Origin: Parcubacteria group bacterium SW_4_49_11
Lineage (GTDB): Bacteria; Patescibacteriota; Minisyncoccia; SW-4-49-11
NCBI GenBank assembly: GCA_003021915.1
Contig: PXOY01000032.1
Span: forward strand, 1 to 10,515
Length of the DNA stretch: 10,515 nt
Direction: 5' to 3'
A model generated the notes under the pieces. That model was given only the letters and a program-made list of their open reading frames with translations, made no database searches and had not been told where the DNA came from. Positions 1-5,210 of this stretch are shown in pieces. Made by a program: the position numbers and the translations under genes. Numbering within the stretch: position 1 is the first letter of the stretch; each line of letters begins with the position of its first letter.

Positions 1-1
1 A

Positions 2-520
2 TACACCGAAGACCAAACCCCCGAAGACCCGGTCAACACCTACGGGAGGAGCAAACGTCGGGGCGAAGAGTACGTTATAGAGACGGATCCGTTCTACTAT
101 CTGATTCGCACTTCATGGGTATTTGGGAAGCATGGTAAGAATTTTATTCAGAAGATACGTCAAAAAGCACTCAGCGGCGAAGAAGATACGATCCGCGTGG
201 TAAATGATCAGCACGGAAATCCCACGTACACGCGCGATCTGGTCCATGCCGTGCTGGATATGATCCGAGAAGAAGCCCCGCATGGGGTTTATCATTTGAC
301 CAATAGCACGCCGACCGAGGCGGGTATTACCAAATACGACCTCGCCCAAACTACGGTAACCATGCTGGGATCTCCCGTCTACGTGGCGCCGGTGGATTCG
401 AGTGCGTTCCCTACGCCGGCTCCGAGGCCGCAATATTCTCTGCTTCGGAATACGAAACGTCCGCCGCTTCAAAACTACGAAAAAGCGGTACACGAGTATA
501 CGCTCGAAGAACAATGGTAA
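2..520 (+). CDS. rmlD: dTDP-4-dehydrorhamnose reductase, C-terminal part
   Basis: This is the last 172 residues of an RmlD-type short-chain reductase, which reduces dTDP-4-dehydro-L-rhamnose to dTDP-L-rhamnose with NAD(P)H in the cytoplasm, the last step in supplying rhamnose for surface polysaccharide. The gene runs off the left edge; codons begin at base 2. The visible part opens at the catalytic YxxxK (TYGRSK, residues 13-18 of the visible part), then carries the family signatures LIRTSWVFGKHGKNF, the substrate-site region NDQHGNPTYTRDL, and near the end RPQYSLLRNTK, the usual RP-x-x-S-x-L motif. Full-length members are about 290 residues, so roughly 110-120 are missing. The stop (TAA) lies 12 bases before ribH, so both are probably co-transcribed, although they have no pathway in common. 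The family assignment is firm. Confidence 0.92.
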   Translation, partial: YTEDQTPEDPVNTYGRSKRRGEEYVIETDPFYYLIRTSWVFGKHGKNFIQKIRQKALSGEEDTIRVVNDQHGNPTYTRDLVHAVLDMIREEAPHGVYHLTNSTPTEAGITKYDLAQTTVTMLGSPVYVAPVDSSAFPTPAPRPQYSLLRNTKRPPLQNYEKAVHEYTLEEQW

Positions 521-532
521 CCTACGTCATCT

Positions 533-1003
533 ATGAGCAAATATGCCATTTTTAACGAACTAAACGGGGAAAACGTGCATGTGGGGATCGTGCGCGCGCG
601 ATGGAACGGCGATATAACGCATAATTTGTACACCGGTGCGGTTGCCACGTTCAGTGATTACGGGGTACCGCATGACCACATGAGAAAGCGAGAGGTGCCC
701 GGTTCCTTCGAGCTTCCGTGGATGACACAGTCTCTTATCAACACGCATGAAGTAGATGTGGTGCTTGCAATTGGGTGTTTAATTCAGGGGAGTACGCCGC
801 ACTTCGAGTATCTCGCGAACGCGGTCTCAAACGGCTTAACCACCGTCAGCCTACAGACCGGTATACCGGTGGTATTTGGTGTGCTGACATGTCTGAATGA
901 AGAGCAAGCGCGCGAACGAAGTGAGGGATCGCATAATCACGGGCCCGAGTGGGCGAAAACGGCGATTGAATTGGGAAATATGCAGACAGAATTTCGCAGT
1001 TAG
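533..1003 (+). CDS. ribH: 6,7-dimethyl-8-ribityllumazine synthase
   Basis: RibH condenses 5-amino-6-ribitylaminouracil with 3,4-dihydroxybutanone 4-phosphate to lumazine, the next-to-last step of riboflavin synthesis; family members assemble into pentamers or 60-mer capsids. The 156 residues match the family length (about 155). Visible motifs are VGIVRARWN (18-25; Trp24 at the aromatic substrate-stacking position), EVPGSFELP (54-62), GCLIQGSTPHFEY (81-93) with the proposed catalytic His90, FGVLT (115-119) and the phosphate-site region ARERSEG (126-132). Departures from consensus are IQG in place of the usual IRG and HNHGPEW where GNKG is usual. No Shine-Dalgarno sequence precedes the ATG, and no FMN riboswitch can fit in the 12-base gap behind rmlD. 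No other rib gene is in this window. The assignment is solid; whether it works in a full riboflavin pathway is unknown. Confidence 0.93.
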   Translation: MSKYAIFNELNGENVHVGIVRARWNGDITHNLYTGAVATFSDYGVPHDHMRKREVPGSFELPWMTQSLINTHEVDVVLAIGCLIQGSTPHFEYLANAVSNGLTTVSLQTGIPVVFGVLTCLNEEQARERSEGSHNHGPEWAKTAIELGNMQTEFRS

Positions 1004-1117
1004 AATTTGGAATAGAAGTAGCAAAAAGGAGAGAAGCCAGAAGCCGGAAGCCGGAAGCCAGATGCGATGAGTAGCATCTAGAATTTAGTATTTGGTATTT
1101 AGAATGTGGAATTTGGT

Positions 1118-1166
1118 GATATACGGTTGATACATGTGCCTAGCGGCGCGATATACCGTTGTGTTT
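1118..1166. repeat. Conserved hairpin core of element 1
   Basis: This 49-base module aligns without gaps to 5022-5070 with 39 of 49 identical bases. Its centre is a stem GTGCC (1136-1140) / GGCGC (1145-1149) around a TAGC loop. The copy in element 2 has GCGCC/GGCGC around TGGC, so the difference in the stem turns a G-U pair into a G-C pair and pairing is kept. It is also flanked by near-direct repeats, GATATACGGTTG (1118-1129) and GATATACCGTTG (1150-1161), 11 of 12 identical. Confidence 0.65.
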
Positions 1167-1206
1167 TCCTCCTTTTAAGGAGGAAATACCCGTTAGGGAA
1201 TGGAGG
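1165..1206. repeat. REP-like double hairpin (CCTCC/GGAGG) in element 1
   Basis: Arms TTTCCTCCTT (1165-1174) and AAGGAGGAAA (1177-1186) form a perfect 10-bp palindrome with a 2-base spacer. It is followed by a small CCC-GTTA-GGG hairpin (1189-1198) and a GGAGG tail (1202-1206). The same order of parts occurs at 5110-5153. There is no T-run after it, so it is not a classical intrinsic terminator. The layout resembles REP-type palindromes that are mobilised by RAYT (Y1 transposase family) enzymes in other bacteria; no such gene is in the window. Confidence 0.6.
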
Positions 1207-1209
1207 TTA

Positions 1210-1249
1210 CCTTATTATAAAGTATTCTGATAAGTAATAAAGGATTTTT
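1210..1249 (+). terminator. Weak terminator-like inverted repeat downstream of ribH
   Basis: CCTTATTA (1210-1217) pairs with TAATAAAGG (1235-1243) apart from one bulged A, and is followed by ATTTTTG. The stem is AT-rich and the loop 17 bases long, so it would be a weak terminator. It lies about 200 bases past the ribH stop. Confidence 0.22.
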
Positions 1250-1323
1250 GAGATGCGTTCTAAATACTATTAACTTGTTACTGCAGTTCTCAGGCTTCAG
1301 GCTTCGGGATTCCGGCTTCTCGA

Positions 1324-1527
1324 CTACTCCGTTGTTTGATGTTTTTCAAACGCGCGGATGCATTGGGTACAGGCCATCACTTTTTTCCCGTCCGGCATAG
1401 AGAATTTTTGTACGTTCGGGCGCTGGGTTTTCTCGCCCACGGGGTTGTAGTTTCCACGCAGAAGTTTGCGTCGCATGATGGTGTGGTTGGATTTTTTGCA
1501 GTAATTGAGTTCGCACTTACGCGCCAT
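1324..1527 (-). CDS. rpmB: Large-subunit ribosomal protein bL28, four-cysteine form
   Basis: This 67-residue basic protein matches bL28 of the 50S subunit: MARKCE start, the basic middle NHTIMRRKLLRGNYNP and RPNVQKF (the family's R.PNLQ.. strand), and the C-terminal helix ACTQCIRAFEK (canonical V.TRCIKA). Four cysteines (Cys5, Cys10, Cys53, Cys56) would form a zinc ribbon as in C+ bL28 proteins, but the first pair is spaced Cx4C rather than Cx2C. No Shine-Dalgarno sequence is visible upstream of the ATG. It is divergent from the M50 protease gene, with 87 bases between the start codons, and convergent with ribH across composite element 1. No neighbouring ribosomal gene is present. Length and the CTQCI motif make the call good. 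Confidence 0.85.
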   Translation of the reverse strand: MARKCELNYCKKSNHTIMRRKLLRGNYNPVGEKTQRPNVQKFSMPDGKKVMACTQCIRAFEKHQTTE

Positions 1528-1549
1528 ACGGAAAGCTAATTAAGACTCG

Positions 1550-1578
1550 TTGGCAAGAATTGCCGAATATGATATAGT
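1550..1578 (+). promoter_or_regulatory. Sigma70-type promoter for the M50 protease gene
   Basis: TTGGCA (1550-1555) and TATAGT (1573-1578) are separated by exactly 17 bases, five of six consensus matches each. Transcription would start near 1585, giving a leader of about 30 bases with no Shine-Dalgarno motif before the ATG at 1615. Confidence 0.6.
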
Positions 1579-1599
1579 CAAGTTTAGTATATAAGCCAA
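1571..1599 (-). promoter_or_regulatory. Possible rpmB promoter
   Basis: On the minus strand TTGGCT (bases 1599-1594) lies 17 bases from TATATC (bases 1576-1571), about 44 bases before the rpmB start codon. The -10 match is only 4 of 6. It would overlap the opposing protease promoter face to face. Confidence 0.3.
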
Positions 1600-1614
1600 G
1601 AAGCCGTCAACCAT

Positions 1615-2250
1615 ATGGAATCTATTCTCCCGATTTTTGGGATTATCGTACTCATTTTTTCGGTTATGGTGCATGAAATTTCTCATGGGGCCATGGCCCT
1701 ATACTTCGGTGACGAAACGGCCAAGCGCAGGGGACGATTGACGTTCAACCCCATAAAGCATATTGATCCGTTTGGCTCGTTATTGTTACCGGCATTGCTT
1801 CTATTAACCAGTGGAGGAGGGTTCGCGGTCGGATGGGCTAAACCTGTGCCGTACAATCCGTGGCTCTTCTCCAATCAAAAATGGGGACCGGCGTTGGCAG
1901 CGGCGGCGGGACCGGCCTCGAACCTCATCATAGCCGTGGTGCTTGCTTTGCTCTTTCGCGTCGGTTTGAGCACGGAAGTGGTGTCTCCGGAATTGGGTCC
2001 GCTCTTTGGAGCGGTCGTTATGATCAATTTGGCCTTGGCGGTGTTGAATTCTCTTCCAATACCGCCGCTGGATGGTGCGGAGGTTTTGCAAGCCTTGGTT
2101 CCTCCGCAAAGCCCGATCGCGAATGGCCTTCGTAGTTTGGAAAGCTTGGGAATGTGGGCGCTTCCTGTAGGACTTCTCGTGTTTTTGCTTATCGGGCAAC
2201 CGATTATTCTGTTCCTCACCAAACTTCTGTTAGGAAGTACCATGTTTTGA
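1615..2250 (+). CDS. Site-2 protease family (M50) membrane metalloprotease
   Basis: This is a small integral-membrane zinc protease of peptidase family M50, of the compact type without a PDZ domain, expected to cut proteins within or next to the membrane. The zinc motif HEISH (HExxH, residues 20-24, with Glu21 as the catalytic base) sits in the first membrane helix. A GWAKPVPYNP segment (73-82), typical of the family, follows, and NSLPIPPLDG (145-154) supplies the third ligand Asp153. Membrane helices are predicted by eye at about 4-28, 53-66, 90-116, 130-148 and 178-205. The 211-residue length is normal for this subgroup. All three zinc ligands and the catalytic Glu are present, so it should be active. 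Substrate is not indicated by the neighbours: it has its own promoter and stands alone between rpmB and the DUF2157 operon. Confidence 0.92.
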   Translation: MESILPIFGIIVLIFSVMVHEISHGAMALYFGDETAKRRGRLTFNPIKHIDPFGSLLLPALLLLTSGGGFAVGWAKPVPYNPWLFSNQKWGPALAAAAGPASNLIIAVVLALLFRVGLSTEVVSPELGPLFGAVVMINLALAVLNSLPIPPLDGAEVLQALVPPQSPIANGLRSLESLGMWALPVGLLVFLLIGQPIILFLTKLLLGSTMF

Positions 2251-2329
2251 TACTCGAGGATATACGTTGGGAAACAATTAGAAGTCATCTCAAAAATATA
2301 CGTTCGGTTACTGTGAAGTACGAGGCATA

Positions 2330-2427
2330 ATCTCGGGATATGGCTTATATTCACTGCACAATGCCTACCCACCCATACCCAGGTTCGTTCATAGAAGCCA
2401 TACCCCGAGATATATAGTGAGTATAAG
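2330..2427. repeat. Long imperfect inverted repeat with a second, crossing inverted repeat
   Basis: Arms at 2330-2346 and 2395-2411 are 17 bases long and pair with one mismatch, enclosing a 48-base loop. A second pair, CTTATATTCAC (2344-2354) and GTGAGTATAAG (2417-2427), 10 of 11 with the odd one a possible G-U, shares three bases with the first left arm and crosses it, so the two are alternatives or a pseudoknot. The structure lies 79 bases past the protease stop and ends about 45 bases before the next promoter. No T-run follows. The rest of the 2251-2502 gap holds two copies of an ATATACGTT motif (2260-2268 and 2297-2305), like the edges of the hairpin core in element 1, and nothing else I can name. 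Confidence 0.55.
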
Positions 2428-2471
2428 AATTCTGGAATGGCCTCTACCTATTCTCTATTGAGAGGGAGATG

Positions 2472-2480
2472 TGGTATACT
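2472..2480 (+). promoter_or_regulatory. Extended -10 promoter for the DUF2157 operon
   Basis: TGGTATACT matches the extended -10 consensus TGnTATAAT with one change. No convincing -35 box lies 17 bases upstream. A start near 2487 gives a leader of only about 16 bases before the ATG at 2503. Confidence 0.5.
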
Positions 2481-2502
2481 GTAAAAAATCTGAAAAAAGT
2501 GT

Positions 2503-3255
2503 ATGGATAGCACACAGCTCGTCGATCGTATTCGCACAAAATTGGAAGAAGGGGCGAGTAAAGAGGCTATTTTTTCCAAACTTTTGGAATATGACTACGA
2601 CGTGGAGACCATTCAGGAGATTGTCAAACAGGCGGAAGGAGAGCCTTCACAAGAGACCGCTGAAGAGCCGCAAAAAAACTCAGAGTCACCTTCAAAGAAG
2701 GAAGGACAACCAGAGGATGAAGACAACGGATTCAATTTTTTAGAAATTGTGTCTATTTTGGGCGCGGTGTTAGTAGGAGCCGGAGTGATTTCGTTGGTAG
2801 CCGCCAACTGGCAAGAAACAAGCGATACTCTGAGACTGACGTTTATTTTTATTGGCATGCTCGGAGCGTATAGTGCCGGCGGATACACGCGCTTTCGTAA
2901 AGACATGGTGTACACCGGCGACGCGCTGTTACTTCTCGGGAATATTGTGTTTGGAGCTGGCATATTTCTCATCGGTCAGATCTATAATCTACAGATAGAA
3001 TGGCCGAGCGGATTTATGCTGTGGACGCTTGGTAGCTTGGTCGTCGGCATGGCCACGCGGGTCTATCCGATTCTCTATATGACGTTGATTCTTTTGTTCT
3101 GTAGTACGGTTGGAGGTATGATGTTGGTGGCGGACGAAACGGATGGCTATCTTATGTTTATGAATATATTGCCGGTCGCGTTAACCGTTGCTGTGGGAGG
3201 AAGTGTGTGGTGGTTGCAAAGTGAGTTGCCGCCGGAAGATAAACAAACGTTTTAG
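2503..3255 (+). CDS. DUF2157-like membrane protein (N-terminal half of the usual architecture)
   Basis: The 250-residue protein starts with a helical, charged N-terminal segment (1-46) in the style GASKEAIFSKLLEYDYDVETI, a short helix-pair motif seen at the start of many Patescibacteria membrane proteins. An acidic, disordered linker follows (about 47-80, rich in E, S, P, K), then about six membrane helices from 80 to 240. The first of these, LGAVLVGAGVISLVAANWQE, is the hallmark of DUF2157. Function of the family is unknown. The stop is 2 bases from the next ATG, so the genes are translated as a unit. DUF2157 proteins are commonly 330-400 residues; here the second half seems to be in the following gene, in another reading frame, which could mean a true gene split or an old frameshift. 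There is no Shine-Dalgarno motif at the start. Confidence 0.72.
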   Translation: MDSTQLVDRIRTKLEEGASKEAIFSKLLEYDYDVETIQEIVKQAEGEPSQETAEEPQKNSESPSKKEGQPEDEDNGFNFLEIVSILGAVLVGAGVISLVAANWQETSDTLRLTFIFIGMLGAYSAGGYTRFRKDMVYTGDALLLLGNIVFGAGIFLIGQIYNLQIEWPSGFMLWTLGSLVVGMATRVYPILYMTLILLFCSTVGGMMLVADETDGYLMFMNILPVALTVAVGGSVWWLQSELPPEDKQTF

Positions 3256-3257
3256 GT

Positions 3258-4322
3258 ATGTACTTTGGTATCGGGGATGACATCATCTTGTATTTTCTTG
3301 GAGTACTCCTGGTTGCTCTGCTTATTCTCGGCGGAATTGTATATGTTGTTTGGCGGTTTTTCCTGAAAGGCAATGTTGCTATTCATCCGTTTTTATCTCA
3401 AAAAAAAGCGACTGCTCAGCTCCTATTTCTCTTTTTTCCTGGGTTACTCTTGGTGAGCATTGTCACAGTTTTTGACGGAGAGGGGACGCTTTCTCTTACG
3501 TTGGCGCTCATTTCGGCCGTGACCATTGGAACCGCGATTTGGCTGCGCTTCGGGTATGGTGTCGTGTGGGGCGTTTTGTGGTTGATTCCGACGTGGATGC
3601 AATTTACGAATGAACAGGCCGAACGTTTGCCGGCAAGTGATACATTTGATCCGCAAGACTCGTTAGAGCTCGCCACTATAATAGGGACGGTGGTGTTATT
3701 TACGTTGATGTACGTGGTGGGACGACAGGTGTCCGAGTACGAAGCGCGAATGAAACGGATGGCGGATACGTTTATGCATATCGGTATTCTGGGTATAGGG
3801 GTTTCGGCTTTAGTAGTGAGCGGCTTGCCGATAGTCGAGGCGGTGATTGAGGTGTATTTTGAGATGTCTCCGTATACGTGGAGCATCGTGATCGGAGTTG
3901 GGGTCCTTGTCGGCATATCCATAGCGTTTCAGTTGGTGAGGTCTCAGACAATGCGTATAACGGAAGGCATCGGATTAGGTATCTTTATTGTTTGGTGGGT
4001 TTTGATGGGTGTACTCGGACAACCGCCCGACGCTGAGGAGGTAGTCGATCCAGAGGTGCTTAAGATCATTTTCAATGTTCTTGCGCTGGGTGTGATTCTC
4101 GGCGCTATTCTGCTCGGCGGACAACGCCAAGAAAAACGACTGATTAATTTGGGAGCGATATTTTTGATTCTGTGGGTGTTGATTACGTATATTTCCTGGA
4201 GCTCGACACTGTTTAATTCCGGGGTTATCTTTATCGTCGGCGGTCTCTTACTGTTAGCGGTGGGGTACGGTGTGGAACGTTTCCGACGCTCGATGATTGA
4301 ATCAACTAACGAAGGAGCATGA
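3258..4322 (+). CDS. Polytopic membrane protein, DUF2157/DUF4401-like C-terminal part
   Basis: This 354-residue protein has about eleven hydrophobic helices by eye and only short loops. Its last 80 residues (NVLALGVILGAILLGGQR, then LINLGAIFLILWVLITY, then IFIVGGLLLLAVGYGVER) follow the pattern of the C-terminal end of DUF2157/DUF4401 proteins: a helix, a short basic loop, a helix, an SSTLFNSG-like loop, and a final helix ending in a basic tail. It begins 2 bases after the preceding stop and its own TGA overlaps the next start by four bases (ATGA), so the three genes form one translationally coupled operon. No catalytic motif is visible. It may be a transporter-like or structural membrane component; no function can be claimed. 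Confidence 0.65.
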   Translation: MYFGIGDDIILYFLGVLLVALLILGGIVYVVWRFFLKGNVAIHPFLSQKKATAQLLFLFFPGLLLVSIVTVFDGEGTLSLTLALISAVTIGTAIWLRFGYGVVWGVLWLIPTWMQFTNEQAERLPASDTFDPQDSLELATIIGTVVLFTLMYVVGRQVSEYEARMKRMADTFMHIGILGIGVSALVVSGLPIVEAVIEVYFEMSPYTWSIVIGVGVLVGISIAFQLVRSQTMRITEGIGLGIFIVWWVLMGVLGQPPDAEEVVDPEVLKIIFNVLALGVILGAILLGGQRQEKRLINLGAIFLILWVLITYISWSSTLFNSGVIFIVGGLLLLAVGYGVERFRRSMIESTNEGA

Positions 4323-4915
4323 ATATCCGCGAACGTCCTCTTCTCATATTAGCGATTGCCGTACTTATTCAAGTGGCGCTCCTGGGAGCGTTACTTGGAA
4401 AGCAGATCTTTACGGTCCAAAGTGGGACTACAATTCGTTTGGAGGTGGCGCCGATGGATCCGCGCTCGCCGCTTCGGGGAGACTATATGGATTTACGATA
4501 TTCCATTTCCCGCATAGAGGGCGAGAAAATACAAGCCCCGGATCGTCTTGAGGGAGGAGACACCGTCTTTGTCCATTTGGAGCAAGAATCTTCGGATGAT
4601 ACCTGGAAAGCGATTAAGGTAACTCCCTCACGACCATCTGATCAATTGAGTATAAAAGGGGTGGTAAAAAGTGGCATGCGTCCGGTTTCACGTACTACGT
4701 CTTCGGGGAGGAGAGTGTTACAAAACGAAGAATTTGCGAGGAGTATCAGTGTTGAATACGGTATAGAGCAATACTTTATTCCGGAAGGAAGTGGGAGAGG
4801 AAGTACAAATCTGGACAATATAGATCTGGACAATGCGGAAGTTACGGTAAAGGTGGATCGGTTTGGAAATGCTGTCCTGCAACAGTTGTACATGGACGGC
4901 GAGCCGTGGCCGTAG
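4319..4915 (+). CDS. GDYXXLXY-domain membrane-anchored protein
   Basis: The 198-residue protein has one N-terminal membrane helix (residues 8-26) followed by an extracytoplasmic domain. GDYMDLRY (54-61) is an exact match to the motif that names the GDYXXLXY family, in the usual setting APMDPRSPLRGDY. The rest is beta-rich, with a closing segment VTVKVDRFGNAVLQQLYMDG (173-192) typical of the family's end. The family is uncharacterised but regularly encoded next to DUF2157 and DUF4401 membrane proteins, as here, which supports joint function at the membrane. Its ATG overlaps the upstream TGA. GAAGGAG directly precedes the ATG with one base between, too close for a normal Shine-Dalgarno, so re-initiation is more likely. 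A Ser/Gly/Arg-rich stretch at about 117-140 looks like a flexible insert. Confidence 0.87.
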   Translation: MNIRERPLLILAIAVLIQVALLGALLGKQIFTVQSGTTIRLEVAPMDPRSPLRGDYMDLRYSISRIEGEKIQAPDRLEGGDTVFVHLEQESSDDTWKAIKVTPSRPSDQLSIKGVVKSGMRPVSRTTSSGRRVLQNEEFARSISVEYGIEQYFIPEGSGRGSTNLDNIDLDNAEVTVKVDRFGNAVLQQLYMDGEPWP

Positions 4916-5021
4916 TATGAGAAGCCTGAAGCCAGATGCGATGAGTAGCATGTAGTAAGTAGCAGGTAGCAAGTGAATAGTATTTAGTAGTTAGTATTTG
5001 GTATTTAGAAGAAAATGGATT

Positions 5022-5070
5022 GGTATACGATGGATATATGCGCCTGGCGGCGCGATATATGGTTGTACTT
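5022..5070. repeat. Conserved hairpin core of element 2
   Basis: GCGCC (5040-5044) pairs with GGCGC (5049-5053) around TGGC; after a single bulged G the stem continues with ATATAT (5034-5039) on ATATAT (5055-5060). It aligns base for base with 1118-1166 (39 of 49), and the stem differences keep pairing. Confidence 0.65.
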
Positions 5071-5109
5071 TGCTACTGACACGTGACCATGTACGTGTAC
5101 CTTGCTGTG

Positions 5110-5153
5110 TTTCCCTCCTTTTTAAAGGAGGGAAAGCCCGAAGGGAAGGGAGG
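5110..5153. repeat. REP-like double hairpin (CCCTCC/GGAGGG) in element 2
   Basis: Arms TTTCCCTCCTTT (5110-5121) and AAAGGAGGGAAA (5124-5135) form a perfect 12-bp palindrome with a 2-base spacer, then CCC-GAA-GGG (5137-5145) and a tail GGGAGG (5148-5153). Compared with 1165-1206, the CCCTCC stem has one added C balanced by one added G in the opposite arm, so structure rather than sequence is conserved. Confidence 0.62.
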
Positions 5154-5210
5154 ATTCGTTGCTAAAATGCAGTCCCTTTGTCGGAAAATAGGCCTCTGCA
5201 AAGAAGCCGG

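Larger units (their letters stand above)
1031..1322. repeat. Composite intergenic repeat, element 1
   Basis: This fills the gap between the convergent ribH and rpmB genes. From left to right it holds: four GAAGCC-type units in tandem (1033-1059); a block at 1054-1077 that recurs perfectly (24 of 24) at 4928-4951; an AT-rich block whose 1085-1104 part recurs perfectly (20 of 20) at 4991-5010; a hairpin core at 1118-1166; a REP-like palindrome at 1165-1206; an AT-rich filler; and, at 1289-1321, GGCTTC units that are the inverse of the left-end GAAGCC units (left end starts GAGAAGCC, right end finishes GGCTTCTC). Inverted ends suggest a discrete inserted unit. No protein is encoded. Interpretation as a non-autonomous mobile or REP-family element is inference. 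Confidence 0.7.

Noticed and set aside
521..532. FMN riboswitch controlling ribH
   Set aside because: Only 12 bases separate rmlD from ribH and the RFN fold needs more than 100.
1165..1186. Palindrome as an intrinsic terminator of ribH
   Set aside because: The stem would suit one, but no T-run follows it in either direction, and the same module recurs in element 2 as part of a repeat.
1004..1323. CRISPR array or tRNA in the repeat-rich gap
   Set aside because: The repeats are short, unevenly spaced and lack unique spacers of constant length; no cloverleaf or cas gene is present.
3416..3922. Long minus-strand open frame within the membrane operon
   Set aside because: It is the antisense shadow of the polytopic membrane gene; its Thr/Ser/Pro-rich residues have no family pattern.
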